A DNA stretch of 64,000 nt from Paenibacillus sp. PL91 (GCF_012935325.2 NZ_JABBYG020000008.1:62001-126000); one strand, 5' to 3'; positions 49,780 through 59,018 are shown, counted from the stretch's first letter. Notes: generated by a model not told the origin, from the letters alone. Made by a program: numbers and translations.

Positions 49780-50655
49780 TTACTGGTTTCCTCGGAGCGA
49801 TGACGGGGAAACTTTTTTGTGCTTCTTGAACGTCCGGCTAAAGTAGTAGATGTCGTTGAACCCTGTGGCGGCTGCAACCTCTGAAACGGTGAGCGGACTG
49901 TGGCGCAGCAAATAATCGGCTTTGCCGAGGCGGGTCATCGTGATGTATTCGGTCACCGTATGGCCGCTAAGCTCCTTGAACAATCGACTAAAATGGAAGC
50001 GGCTCAGGCTTGCCATATTCGCGAGCATATCGACAGACAGTTCATCCTTGTAGCGCTTCTCGATATGCTGGAAGACGGGCGCAAAGCGCTCGATATTTTT
50101 CATTCGCTCTGCATATTCGTCCTGGGTAAGCACGGTAGCGACATGGCCGCGAAGCAGCAGCGTCAGCAGACGGTACAGCTCCGACTTAATCGCAAGCTCA
50201 TAACCGAACTCGCGCTGCTCAAGCTCATGGATGATCGCAAGCATGCAGGAGGATACCCTGCTGTTGTCGCCAACATGATTTTGCAGCAGCAGCCGGTTTT
50301 GCGTTATCGGCGTGATGAACTTGGTTTCGGCGGCATCTACCGATTGGCTATGCAGCAGTGAGATGTCCGCAATGAGCGCATAGTAGTACAAATTAGATGA
50401 AAGGCTGATGCCATAGTGCAGCTCATTGCTGTTGACGACGACAAGATCGCCAGCGGAGGCTGTAATCGTCGTAGATCCGCATTCGATCGAGGCTTGGCCG
50501 GTAACGATATATAGAAATTCAAGATGCTCGTGAAAGTGATGGGGGAAGATAACGACTCCTTGTTCATCAAAGGCGTTGCGGTGCAGCTTGATCGGAAAAT
50601 GAGGATCAGGCATGTCCATAGGCTCGCGCAGCGTTTCGAATTTTTCCACATTCAT
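49780..50655 (-). CDS. AraC family regulator with cupin sensor domain
   Basis: A 291-residue regulator. The N-terminal ~130 residues are a cupin (FPHHFHEHLEFLYIVTGQAS, then GDLVVVNSNELHYG). The C-terminal ~100 hold two helix-turn-helices (LSVDMLANMASLSRFHFSRL, VSEVAAATGFNDIYYFSRTF). It probably binds a sugar or polyol and activates the divergent operon at 50787, which is separated by 131 bp. Start ATG follows AGGAGGTG on the minus strand. Confidence 0.9.
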   Translation of the reverse strand: MNVEKFETLREPMDMPDPHFPIKLHRNAFDEQGVVIFPHHFHEHLEFLYIVTGQASIECGSTTITASAGDLVVVNSNELHYGISLSSNLYYYALIADISLLHSQSVDAAETKFITPITQNRLLLQNHVGDNSRVSSCMLAIIHELEQREFGYELAIKSELYRLLTLLLRGHVATVLTQDEYAERMKNIERFAPVFQHIEKRYKDELSVDMLANMASLSRFHFSRLFKELSGHTVTEYITMTRLGKADYLLRHSPLTVSEVAAATGFNDIYYFSRTFKKHKKVSPSSLRGNQ

Positions 50656-50786
50656 TCACCTCCTGATCAGGATAGCACGATTGTACAAACAAACCGCACA
50701 GCTTTGCATGGCGTTAAGCGTTGAAACCATTATAATACGAAAGTGTAGACGTGCAAAACCTTACTATGACAAAGGAGAGATTAGCA

Positions 50787-51845
50787 ATGAAACCGGTACA
50801 AATCGCTGTTATTGGAAACGGCTCTATCTCATCATCCCATTTAGATTCATATAAGAAAAACCCGAATGCGAACATTTACGCGGTATGCGATCTGAACGAG
50901 GAGCGCGCACGGGCAGCGGCGGAAAAATATGGCGCCGAGAAAATCTATACGGATTATCGAGAGCTGCTTGCCGATCCCGTAATTGAAGCAGTAAGCATCT
51001 GTACATGGAACAACACGCATGCTGAGATCAGCATCGCTGCCCTTAATGCGGGCAAGCACGTGCTTGTCGAGAAGCCGCTTTGCCGCACTGTTGAGGATGC
51101 GCTTCTTGTTCAAGAGGCTGTAAATAAATCGGGCAAGCTGCTGCAGGTTGGCTTCGTTCGCCGCTATGATACGAATGCGCAGCTGCTGCGCGCAATGGCG
51201 GACAGAGGCGAATTCGGCGAGATTTATTTTGCCAAAGCATCGACGCTTAGACGTCTCGGCAACCCGGGCGGATGGTTCTCCGACATCGAGCGCTCCGGCG
51301 GCGGGCCGCTGATCGATATCGGCGTTCATGTCATTGATCTGTGCTGGTACATGATGGGACGGCCAAAGCCGGTATCGGTTAGCGCCAACACGTACCACAA
51401 GCTGGGCAACCGCTCGAATGTGAAAAATTTAAGCTTTTATCAAGCGGCGGATTACGATGCTGCTAAAAATACAGTGGAAGATATGGCAAACGCACTCATC
51501 CGCTTCGAGAATGGTGCTTCGCTGCTCGTAGATGTCAGCTTTACGCTGCATGCAAAATCGAATGAAACGGCTGTGAAGCTCTACGGTGAAAAAGGCGGCT
51601 TTGAGATCGATCCGGAAACCGTCATTGTTACGGAGCAAAACGATACGATTTTGAATATTTATCCGCAGACGGACAATAAAGGCTTTGATTTTGTCGGTGC
51701 ATTCCAAAATGAGATCAATCACTTTATCGATTGCGTTTCAAACGGAACACAGCCGATCAGCCCGGTTGAAGACGGCGTGGAAATGATGAAAATTTTGGTC
51801 GGCATTTATGAATCGGCTGCAAAAGGAGCGGAAGTTCGACTATGA
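50787..51845 (+). CDS. Gfo/Idh/MocA family oxidoreductase
   Basis: A 352-residue NAD(P)-dependent enzyme. The Rossmann motif is IAVIGNGSISSSH (residues 6-18), the catalytic region shows GKHVLVEKPLC with the conserved EKP Lys (about 97), and GGGPLIDIGVHVIDLCWYMM carries the DxxxH pair. It oxidises or reduces a sugar, inositol or glucosaminide derivative. It is first in a three-gene operon with two sugar isomerase/epimerase genes and overlaps the next start by four bases. ATG at 50787 with AAAGGAG before it. Confidence 0.92.
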   Translation: MKPVQIAVIGNGSISSSHLDSYKKNPNANIYAVCDLNEERARAAAEKYGAEKIYTDYRELLADPVIEAVSICTWNNTHAEISIAALNAGKHVLVEKPLCRTVEDALLVQEAVNKSGKLLQVGFVRRYDTNAQLLRAMADRGEFGEIYFAKASTLRRLGNPGGWFSDIERSGGGPLIDIGVHVIDLCWYMMGRPKPVSVSANTYHKLGNRSNVKNLSFYQAADYDAAKNTVEDMANALIRFENGASLLVDVSFTLHAKSNETAVKLYGEKGGFEIDPETVIVTEQNDTILNIYPQTDNKGFDFVGAFQNEINHFIDCVSNGTQPISPVEDGVEMMKILVGIYESAAKGAEVRL

Positions 51846-52699
51846 AATTAGGGATTAGTACGTACAGCTTATACCAAGCGCTGAGAACAGGCGAAATGAC
51901 GATACAGGATGTTATCATCTATATGGCATCCATTGGCGCTGAGCATGCGGAAATCGTGCCGCTCGGCTTTAATCTTACCGAAAACCCGGAGCTTATCGAA
52001 GCCATCAAGAAGCAAGCGAAGGAGAGCGGAATCGAGCTGTCCAATTATGCGGTAGGTGCCAACTTCTCCGGCTTGAACGAGGAGCAATTCGAGCAGGAGC
52101 TTGCTCGGCTGAAGCATGAGGTAGACATCGCGGCAGCGCTCGGCGTGAAGAAGATGCGTCATGATGTAGCTTCGTCGAAGGATCTATCGATCTCTAATTT
52201 TCTACTGGAGCTGCCGAAGCTGGCGAAGGCGTGCCAAATCATCGCTGACTATGCAGCGCCGCACGGCATAACGACAAGCGTTGAAAATCACGGCTATTAC
52301 ATTCAGCATAGCGATCGCGTGCAGGCGTTAGTTGATGTGGTAGACCGTCCGAACTTCAAAACGACGCTGGATGTAGGCAACTTTCTGTGCGTAGACGAGA
52401 ATCCTGTTGCTGCGGTCAGCAATAATATTGGCCTCGCATCCATGGTGCATGTTAAAGATTTCTATTATCGCGCATCTACCGAAAATCTTGGCGAAGGCTG
52501 GTTTAAATCGACGAGCGGCAACTGGCTGCGCGGCGCAATCGTCGGGCATGGCGACATCCCGATGAAGCAAGTGCTGCGCACAGTGAAGGAAAGCGGTTAT
52601 GATGATTATATTTCCATCGAGTTTGAAGGCTTGGAAGATTGCCGCCTTGGAACGAGACTCGGCTTTGAATTCGTAAAGCGTGTATGGAACGAACTATAA
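51842..52699 (+). CDS. Sugar phosphate isomerase/epimerase (xylose isomerase-like TIM barrel)
   Basis: A 285-residue AP-endonuclease-2-fold enzyme. MKLGISTYSLYQALRTGEMT at the start, GITTSVENHGYYIQHSDRVQ with the metal-ligand Glu, LDVGNFLCVDENP and MVHVKDFYYRA with Asp and His ligands are present. It likely isomerises or epimerises the oxidoreductase product or substrate. ATGA overlap with the preceding gene indicates translational coupling. Confidence 0.88.
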   Translation: MKLGISTYSLYQALRTGEMTIQDVIIYMASIGAEHAEIVPLGFNLTENPELIEAIKKQAKESGIELSNYAVGANFSGLNEEQFEQELARLKHEVDIAAALGVKKMRHDVASSKDLSISNFLLELPKLAKACQIIADYAAPHGITTSVENHGYYIQHSDRVQALVDVVDRPNFKTTLDVGNFLCVDENPVAAVSNNIGLASMVHVKDFYYRASTENLGEGWFKSTSGNWLRGAIVGHGDIPMKQVLRTVKESGYDDYISIEFEGLEDCRLGTRLGFEFVKRVWNEL

Positions 52700-52718
52700 C
52701 AAGAGGAGCGTGCCTGAT

Positions 52719-53609
52719 ATGACATTGCCTATTATAACGAACAAAATCGGCGTCATCGTGGATAGCTTTCAGGTTGGGGTGAAGGAAGGCTTGCTCAAAG
52801 CGAAGCAGGTCGGCGCAGATGGCGTTCAAATGTATGCCGTTCATGGCGAGCTTGACCCTGCTGGTCTTACTATTGCTGCGAGAAAAGAATGGAAGTCCTA
52901 TATTGAAGGCCTTGGCCTCGATGTTTCCGCCTTGGTTGGCGATTTGGGCGGCCACGGCTTTCAGGATCCAGAGCAAAACCGTGCGAAGATCGATAAGTCC
53001 AAGCGAATTATGGAGCTGGGCTTGGAGCTTGGGACAAACATCATTACGACTCATATCGGCATCGTGCCGAGCGACAAAAACAGCCGAGTATACGAGACGA
53101 TGCATACGGCCTGTGAAGAGCTGGCCCGTTTCGCAAACGATGTGAATGCATATTTTGCCATCGAGACAGGCCCAGAAACGTCCGCTCACCTGAAGTCCTT
53201 TCTGGACAGCCTCGGCACCAAAGGGGTAGCGGTCAACTTCGACCCAGCCAATATGGTAATGGTGACGGGGGATGATCCGGTTCTAGGCGTACATACGCTG
53301 AAGGATTATATCGTCCATACTCATGCGAAGGATGGCGTTAAGCTCGGCCATATCGATCCGCGCGACGTTTATGGCGATTATGGCTACGAGGTTACGCTCG
53401 ACCATGAGAAAATTGCGATCATGGCCGAATCCGGCTCGGCATTCCGCGAGGTACCGCTTGGGGAAGGCGGCGTGGACTGGCCTGCATACCTGCGCGCGCT
53501 CCAAGAAATCGGCTATAACGGCTATTTGACAATCGAGCGTGAGGTTGGAACAAACCCAGAGGGTGATATTAGCAAAGCGGTACAGTTTTTGAAAGCTTTC
53601 AAAGGGTAA
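52719..53609 (+). CDS. Second sugar phosphate isomerase/epimerase
   Basis: A 296-residue TIM-barrel enzyme of the same superfamily as its neighbour but from another branch. It has IGVIVDSFQVGVKEGLLKAK, IITTHIGIVPSD, FAIETGPETSAHL (Glu ligand), VNFDPANMVMVTGDDP (Asp) and IVHTHAKDGVKL (His), and ends GYLTIEREVG. The start ATG at 52719 follows GAGGAG. Third gene of the operon, 19 bp after the previous one. The pathway probably handles inositol or an unusual hexose derivative. Confidence 0.88.
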   Translation: MTLPIITNKIGVIVDSFQVGVKEGLLKAKQVGADGVQMYAVHGELDPAGLTIAARKEWKSYIEGLGLDVSALVGDLGGHGFQDPEQNRAKIDKSKRIMELGLELGTNIITTHIGIVPSDKNSRVYETMHTACEELARFANDVNAYFAIETGPETSAHLKSFLDSLGTKGVAVNFDPANMVMVTGDDPVLGVHTLKDYIVHTHAKDGVKLGHIDPRDVYGDYGYEVTLDHEKIAIMAESGSAFREVPLGEGGVDWPAYLRALQEIGYNGYLTIEREVGTNPEGDISKAVQFLKAFKG

Positions 53610-53644
53610 ACCGTTCGGCGGTCAAATGAACAGTTGAGTTTTAA

Positions 53645-53680
53645 AAGCTCTCTAGGCATATGCTTAGAGGCTTTTTTTTG
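53645..53680 (+). terminator. Terminator after the oxidoreductase/isomerase operon
   Basis: GCTCTCTAGGCATATGC pairs with GCTTAGAGGC around a GCATATGC centre with single mismatches, followed by eight T residues. Confidence 0.85.
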
Positions 53681-53769
53681 CCTCTCTGTACAAGCACCTT
53701 ATCGTATAGCTAATTCATTATTCACAAATTTTATGATTTAATTCAGTGTAAAGGTATAGGAATAAAGAA

Positions 53770-53935
53770 CACTTAAAGTTATAATGGTTTTAAGTGGACT
53801 GCCACCGCGAGCGAGCATAAGTTGCCTGCGAAGGCGACAGCCGTTGACGGTTGGTGTATAATCTTCAAAAAAGGTCTTGGGTCACCAGCGACTGCTTGGG
53901 CCCTGAAGGCAAATAACTTTTAAGGAGTACTCGAA
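53770..53935 (+). promoter_or_regulatory. Structured region and promoter upstream of ppaC
   Basis: CACTTAAA (53770-53777) and TTTAAGTG (53789-53796) form one stem; then come GTGG-ACTG-CCAC, GTTGCCT-GCGA-AGGCGAC (a GNRA-type loop) and AGCCGT-TG-ACGGTT. A promoter can be read as GCGACA, 17 bp, TATAAT, with the message starting near CTTCAAAAAA. The short leader that follows holds CTTGGG and CCCTGAAG that can pair. No known riboswitch motif was recognised. Confidence 0.45.
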
Positions 53936-54868
53936 ATGACTAAAACGCTTATTTTCGGGCATAAAAACCCGGATACCGACACGATTACATCAGCTATTGC
54001 TTACGCTGAGCTGAAAACAAAGCTAGGTGCTGACGTTGAGGCAATTCGCCTTGGAGACGTTAACGGCGAAACGCAGTACGCGCTTGATTATTTCGGAATT
54101 GCAGCCCCTCGCCTTATCGAGAACGTTGCTGACGAGACGGACACAGTCATCTTGGTCGACCATAACGAGCGTCAACAAAGCGCTAACGATATCGATAGAG
54201 TACGCGTATTGGAAGTTATCGATCACCACCGTATCGCTAATTTCGAGACGAGCCACCCGCTATATTTCCGCGCTGAGCCTGTAGGCTGCACAGCGACGAT
54301 TTTGAATAAATTGTACAAAGAGAACGGCGTTGAAATTCGCAAAGAAATTGCTGGCCTTATGCTGTCTGCCATCATTTCCGATTCCTTGCTGTTCAAATCG
54401 CCAACTTGCACAGAGCAAGACGTAGCAGCAGCTCGCGAGCTTGCCGCAATCGCTGGCGTTGACGCAGAAAGCTACGGTCTGGACATGCTTAAAGCTGGCG
54501 CGGATCTAAGCGACAAAACGATTGCGCAGCTCATCTCCCTTGACGCGAAGGAATTCGCAATGGGCAGCTACAAAGTAGAAATCGCACAAGTAAACGCGGT
54601 TGACACAAACGATGTTATTTCCCGCCAAGCAGAGCTGGAAGCGGCATTGAATGACATCATCGCAACTAAAGGCCTTGACCTGTTCGTGCTAGTCGTTACG
54701 GATATTTTGAACAACGATTCCGTTGCCCTTGCGCTAGGCGCTCAAGCGCATGCTGTTGAGAAAGCATACAACGTAACATTGTCCGACAACAAAGCGGTAT
54801 TGAAGGGCGTTGTTTCCCGCAAATCGCAAATCGTTCCTGTTCTTACAGAAACGCTTAGCAACCTGTAG
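53936..54868 (+). CDS. ppaC: Manganese-dependent inorganic pyrophosphatase (family II)
   Basis: A 310-residue DHH/DHHA2 enzyme that splits pyrophosphate and so drives biosynthetic reactions. Metal ligands are visible in IFGHKNPDTDTITSA (His9, Asp13, Asp15), VDHNE and VIDHHR, and the C-terminal substrate motif is SRKSQIVP. Length is typical. GGAGTACTCGAA precedes the ATG. Codon choice is cleaner (few rare codons) than in neighbouring genes, as expected for a highly expressed protein. A strong terminator follows. Confidence 0.95.
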   Translation: MTKTLIFGHKNPDTDTITSAIAYAELKTKLGADVEAIRLGDVNGETQYALDYFGIAAPRLIENVADETDTVILVDHNERQQSANDIDRVRVLEVIDHHRIANFETSHPLYFRAEPVGCTATILNKLYKENGVEIRKEIAGLMLSAIISDSLLFKSPTCTEQDVAAARELAAIAGVDAESYGLDMLKAGADLSDKTIAQLISLDAKEFAMGSYKVEIAQVNAVDTNDVISRQAELEAALNDIIATKGLDLFVLVVTDILNNDSVALALGAQAHAVEKAYNVTLSDNKAVLKGVVSRKSQIVPVLTETLSNL

Positions 54869-54902
54869 GAAAGTGGGCGGCTGCTGCCGTTCATCAACAA
54901 AT

Positions 54903-54946
54903 AGCAGTCTGGAGCTTGTCCAACAAGTTTCAGGCTGCTTTTATTT
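54903..54946 (+). terminator. Terminator after ppaC
   Basis: AGCAGTCTGGAGCTTGT pairs with ACAAGTTTCAGGCTGCT (single mismatches) and is followed by a T-rich tail. Confidence 0.9.
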
Positions 54947-54977
54947 TGCTATAATAGATAGAGAAGGAGCGGATGAT

Positions 54978-55274
54978 ATGTTTGCAGTTACCGAATACAG
55001 CGCTGAAATAATGAAGGACCCGTTTGGCATTTTGACAGGAAAGAGATATGAATTTATACTCGATCTAGACGTTGCCGACGATGATGAGCTTTACCACGAG
55101 GAAGGTGTAACGCTTCGCGTCATTTATGTGATCGAAGAGGAATCAGCCCGAATCGCGAAGTATGAGTTTTTGACGACTTCCTCCAATAAGTATATCGATT
55201 TTGAGCTTGAAGAGGACGAAGAGAAGATGGTGCTGGCGTTCTGTCAGGAGCATTTTGAAAAGGCTGCGGAATAA
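54978..55274 (+). CDS. Small acidic protein (DUF6509-like)
   Basis: A 98-residue, strongly acidic cytosolic protein: YSAEIMKDPFGILTGKRYEF, LDLDVADDDELYHEEGVTLR, FELEEDEEKMVLAFCQEHFE. The DPFGILTG(K/E)RYEF block is one I know from a small Bacillales family, named DUF6509 from memory only. No function is known. Start ATG at 54978 follows AAGGAGC. It forms its own unit after the ppaC terminator. Confidence 0.7.
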   Translation: MFAVTEYSAEIMKDPFGILTGKRYEFILDLDVADDDELYHEEGVTLRVIYVIEEESARIAKYEFLTTSSNKYIDFELEEDEEKMVLAFCQEHFEKAAE

Positions 55275-55328
55275 AGAAGCATTCACGTTCAGCAGCTGAA
55301 TTTTCATACATAACCTTGTACGCCAATT

Positions 55329-55364
55329 GTGCAAATAGAGCTGTCCATCAGCTCTATTTTGCGC
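55329..55364 (+). terminator. Terminator after the small acidic protein gene
   Basis: GTGCAAATAGAGCTG pairs with CAGCTCTATTTTGCGC around TCCAT, with a T-run in the right arm. Confidence 0.8.
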
Positions 55365-55415
55365 AGTTGTTTTTGCTGCAATAACTGCTAAATCCGTTGA
55401 AGGGGATGTTGGGCC

Positions 55416-56384
55416 ATGGAAAGCGGGACAAAGAGGAAGCTGACAGAAAGTGAAATGACAGCGATTACATTGAATGCGTTTGGGCAAGCGGCGACAGTTG
55501 TTAAGGAGCTTACGGACGGCTGGGCTAATGCTGCTTATCAAGTGACGCTGGCGAATGGACAATTGGTCATTGTAAAGGCAGCTCCCTTATCGGATACGAA
55601 GATGATGAGATATGAGCAGGGGCTGATGCAGGCAGAGGTAGAGGTGCTGCGATTAGTGAAGCTGGTCGGGGCTATGCCGGTACCGGCTGTATACGCGCAT
55701 GATAACTCAAAAACGCTCGTAGACTGCGAGTATTTCATTATGGAGATGCTGGAGGGCGAGCCTTACAATAAGGTGAAAGATCTGCTGACCGAGGAGCAGC
55801 GCAATCAAATTGATTACCAGCTTGGCGTCTATAACCGTCAATTAAATGAAATTCGGGGTGAACGCTTTGGCTTATATGCTGCTAGCGACGTTTCGGCATC
55901 CTCCTCCTGGAGAGAGACCTTTCATCGTCTGCTGCTAGGCGTGCTGGCTGATGGAGAGCAAGAGGGCGTTTTGCTTCCGGCGGATTATGATTCAATAAGG
56001 AACGAGGTTTCGGCCCGGTTAGACGTTCTCGATGAAGTAACGGAGCCAAAGCTCATTCATTGGGATTTATGGGATGGCAATGTGTTCGTAAAGGACGGAG
56101 CCGTTTCGGGCATCATCGATTTCGAGCGTGCGCTTTGGGGCGATCCGCTGATGGAGCATTATTTTAGCCACTTTAACAAAACGGCAGCTTTTCTCGAGGG
56201 CTATGGCAACAAGGCGCTTACACCGGCAGAGCAGGGCCGGAGAGCACTCTATGATTTGTATTTGGATCTTATTCTTTGCATAGAGTGCCCCTTCCGCCAG
56301 TATGAGGATCGCAATCACCTGCAGTGGGCGCGAGATAATTTGGAGCAAGGCTGGCGTCGTTTTATCGGTAATGGCTCTTCTTAG
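55416..56384 (+). CDS. APH-family phosphotransferase
   Basis: A 322-residue cytosolic kinase-fold protein. N-lobe ELTDGWANAAYQVTLANGQL and VIVKAAPLS with the ATP Lys; catalytic loop LIHWDLWDGNVFV (HxDxxxxN); metal motif GIIDFERALWGDPLME. This pattern is typical of Firmicutes APH proteins of unknown substrate, not of established aminoglycoside resistance enzymes. A second APH-family gene is at 38993. Its stop overlaps the converging membrane-protein stop by four bases. Confidence 0.88.
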   Translation: MESGTKRKLTESEMTAITLNAFGQAATVVKELTDGWANAAYQVTLANGQLVIVKAAPLSDTKMMRYEQGLMQAEVEVLRLVKLVGAMPVPAVYAHDNSKTLVDCEYFIMEMLEGEPYNKVKDLLTEEQRNQIDYQLGVYNRQLNEIRGERFGLYAASDVSASSSWRETFHRLLLGVLADGEQEGVLLPADYDSIRNEVSARLDVLDEVTEPKLIHWDLWDGNVFVKDGAVSGIIDFERALWGDPLMEHYFSHFNKTAAFLEGYGNKALTPAEQGRRALYDLYLDLILCIECPFRQYEDRNHLQWARDNLEQGWRRFIGNGSS

Positions 56385-56692
56385 CTCAAGCTAGCTATGA
56401 TGAATAGTACGGCAAATGCAAGCACCCAAATGAGCGGTACCATTGCGACGGTTACCGCTGTTTTCATTTTGCCAAAGCGATACAGAATCCAGCTCACGAT
56501 AATGGACAAAATGAGCGCTACCGGATAAAGCCAATTGATGATAAACAGCACCACAGGCCAAAACAAATTTGCGGAGCCCGGCGAGTCGAAGATCATGACG
56601 GACATTAACGCTACGAAAAACCAAACGATTGTAAATAGTCCGAACAAAATTTGACTAATCAACAAAGTGAAAAATACTTTTTTATTCCTCAT
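56381..56692 (-). CDS. Small membrane protein of unknown function
   Basis: A 103-residue protein with three hydrophobic segments (FFTLLISQILFGLFTIVWFF, LFWPVVLFIINWLYPVALIL, TVAMVPLIWVLAFAVLFIIA). I start at the ATG at 56692 (minus), after a GGGGGGA site; a longer in-frame start at 56773 adds an unlikely basic stretch. No family is recognised. Convergent and overlapping by four bases with the APH gene. Confidence 0.6.
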   Translation of the reverse strand: MRNKKVFFTLLISQILFGLFTIVWFFVALMSVMIFDSPGSANLFWPVVLFIINWLYPVALILSIIVSWILYRFGKMKTAVTVAMVPLIWVLAFAVLFIIASLS

Positions 56693-56856
56693 TCTACAAA
56701 TCCCCCCGACTAATAGTAAAGCAACAAGCCTTATCCGCACAAGAGAAATTGTTACTTTGTACCTAACATCCATTCCCTTTGTTATTTGTCACCCCTTAAC
56801 CGCATAAAATTTAAAAACAGCTATTTTTTGCGTATGCATGCAGAAAGGAGCAGGTG

Positions 56857-58068
56857 ATGAACAGGGTGAGCAAAGACATCGAGCTGGCTGAGCATTTCGG
56901 CGCCCATAATTATCATCCCCTGCCGATAGTGATTAGCAGCGGAGAAGGCGTATGGGTGCAGGATTCGGAAGGTGCGCGTTACATGGATATGCTGAGCGCT
57001 TATTCGGCTTTGAATCAAGGGCATCGTCATCCTCGCATTATTGAAGCGTTAAAGGAGCAAGCGGATAAGGTCACGATTACGTCACGCGCATTTCACAACG
57101 AGGTGCTGGGCTCGTTCTGCGAGAAGCTTGCAGCCTATACCGGCAAAGAGCGGATTCTACCCATGAATACGGGGGCTGAGGCGGTCGAGACGGCGATAAA
57201 GGCTGTGCGGCGCTGGGCTTACAGCGTCAAGCATATTCCGGCTGAGCAAGCGGAAATTATCGTTTTTGAAGGCAATTTTCACGGAAGGACGCTGACGGTT
57301 ACCTCCTTCTCCTCGACAGAGAGCTATCGGCACGGCTTTGGCCCGTTCACGCCAGGTTTTCGTGTTATTCCATATGGAGATCTGGAGGCGTTAAAGGCCG
57401 CGATTCACCCAAATACCGCCGCGGTGCTGATCGAGCCGATTCAAGGCGAAGCGGGCATACGCATTCCGCCGAAGGGCTTTCTTGCCGCTGCGGCTAAGCT
57501 GTGCAAGGAGCATCAGCTGCTGCTCGTCGCAGACGAAATTCAAACGGGCTTCGGCCGTACAGGACGCAAGTTCGCTTGCGACTGGGAGGATGTCGTTCCC
57601 GATATCTACATCATGGGCAAAGCGCTTGGCGGGGGCGTTATGCCGGTGTCGGCCATTGCCGCGAGCAGCAGCATAATGGACGTATTTGAGCCGGGGTCAC
57701 ACGGTTCTACGTTTGGCGGCAATCCGCTCAGCTGCGCCGTTGCAATCGCTGCGCTTGATGTTACCGAGGATGAATTGCTGGCCGATCGCTCGCTAGTGCT
57801 CGGGCAGTATTTCTTATTGAAGCTCGCCGCCCTGCAGCATCCGGATATAAAAGAGGTCAGGGGCCGCGGCTTATTTATTGCCATCGAGCTCAATACGCCT
57901 GCTAGAGCATATTGCGAGCGGCTAATGGAGCAAGGGCTGCTGTGCAAGGAAACGCATGACTATGTGATTCGGCTTGCGCCGCCGCTCATTATAACGGAGG
58001 ACGAGATCGACTGGGCGTTTGAGAGCATTCAAGCTGTCTTCGCGAATAGCAACTTGGCAGGAGAGTGA
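56857..58068 (+). CDS. rocD: Ornithine aminotransferase
   Basis: Converts ornithine plus 2-oxoglutarate to glutamate-semialdehyde and glutamate. A 403-residue class III PLP enzyme; the PLP lysine is residue 255 in IMGKALGGGVMPVSA, preceded by LLLVADEIQTGFGRTG. NYHPLPIVISSGEGVWVQDS and MNTGAEAVETAIKAVRRW are RocD-specific blocks. ATG at 56857 behind AAAGGAG; a GTG one codon upstream is possible. First of a rocD-rocF-rocA operon. Confidence 0.95.
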   Translation: MNRVSKDIELAEHFGAHNYHPLPIVISSGEGVWVQDSEGARYMDMLSAYSALNQGHRHPRIIEALKEQADKVTITSRAFHNEVLGSFCEKLAAYTGKERILPMNTGAEAVETAIKAVRRWAYSVKHIPAEQAEIIVFEGNFHGRTLTVTSFSSTESYRHGFGPFTPGFRVIPYGDLEALKAAIHPNTAAVLIEPIQGEAGIRIPPKGFLAAAAKLCKEHQLLLVADEIQTGFGRTGRKFACDWEDVVPDIYIMGKALGGGVMPVSAIAASSSIMDVFEPGSHGSTFGGNPLSCAVAIAALDVTEDELLADRSLVLGQYFLLKLAALQHPDIKEVRGRGLFIAIELNTPARAYCERLMEQGLLCKETHDYVIRLAPPLIITEDEIDWAFESIQAVFANSNLAGE

Positions 58069-58073
58069 CGGCT

Positions 58074-58976
58074 ATGGGCATTCAACAGGTAGCCATTGTT
58101 TCGGTACCTTTCGGAAAAGGAGCCGGCACGCCAGGCGCTGAGCTCGGTCCGGCGCATATTTTGCATGCTGCAGGGCTAAGCCGCAAGCTGACGGAGCTGG
58201 GTATTCCCTATCGCATGGCAGGAGAGGTCAGCGTCACGGCGCAGCTTCCGCCGTCTCAGTCAGCGAATGCCAAGCATTTGTCGGAGGTGCATGAGACCTG
58301 CAGCCAGCTATCGGAGCGCGTAGCTGAAATTGTGGCGGAAGGAGCGTTCCCGTTAGTGCTGGGCGGCGATCATAGCATATCGATCGGGACGATTGCGGGC
58401 CTTGCCGAGCATTATGAGGATCTTGGCGTCATTTGGTTCGATGCCCATTCGGATCTGAACACAGAGGATACGAGTCCGTCGGGCAATATTCACGGGATGT
58501 CGCTTGGCATCAGCCTCGGTCGAGGGATTCCGCTGTTGACGGGTTTAAGAGGCATTTCGCCCAAAATAAAGCCAGAGCATGTCGCGATCGTCGGGGCGAG
58601 ATCGCTCGACTCCGGGGAGAAGGCGTACATTCGCTCTTTAGGCATCACTTGCTATACGATGCATGATATCGATCGTCTCGGCATTGCGCGCGTGATGGAG
58701 AAGGTGATTCAGCAGCTCAAGCAGACGACCGATGGCGTCCATGTCAGCTTTGACATCGACAGCCTTGATCCGCTTGAGGCGCCGGGGACGGGGACGCCTG
58801 TCCGCGGCGGGTTAAGCTACCGTGAGGCGCATCTTGCGCTGGAACTGCTGTACCAATCGAATCTCGTTACATCGGCAGAAGTCGTGGAAGTCAATCCAAG
58901 CCTCGACCACCATGACCAGACGGCTAAGCTGGCCGTAGAGCTTATAGGCTCGCTGCTGGGCGAGCAAATATTGTAA
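58074..58976 (+). CDS. rocF: Arginase
   Basis: Splits arginine to ornithine and urea using two Mn ions. A 300-residue arginase: VPFGKGAGTPGAELGPAHIL, metal ligands in LGGDHS (His100), DAHSDLNT (123-130) and SFDIDSLDP, and HGMSLGISLG. The start ATG at 58074 has AGGAGAG before it and lies 5 bp after rocD. An in-frame GTG at 58065 overlaps the rocD stop but has no room for a ribosome site. It supplies ornithine to RocD. Confidence 0.95.
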   Translation: MGIQQVAIVSVPFGKGAGTPGAELGPAHILHAAGLSRKLTELGIPYRMAGEVSVTAQLPPSQSANAKHLSEVHETCSQLSERVAEIVAEGAFPLVLGGDHSISIGTIAGLAEHYEDLGVIWFDAHSDLNTEDTSPSGNIHGMSLGISLGRGIPLLTGLRGISPKIKPEHVAIVGARSLDSGEKAYIRSLGITCYTMHDIDRLGIARVMEKVIQQLKQTTDGVHVSFDIDSLDPLEAPGTGTPVRGGLSYREAHLALELLYQSNLVTSAEVVEVNPSLDHHDQTAKLAVELIGSLLGEQIL

Positions 58977-59018
58977 GTATAACGATCGTCAATTTGAATG
59001 GGTAGGAGGGATACGCCT

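Noticed and set aside
53797..53935. yybP-ykoY manganese riboswitch before ppaC
   Set aside because: The hairpins do not contain the conserved junction sequences of that class.
56693..56856. Sigma-54 promoter before rocD
   Set aside because: No TGGCAC-N5-TTGC pattern with correct spacing.
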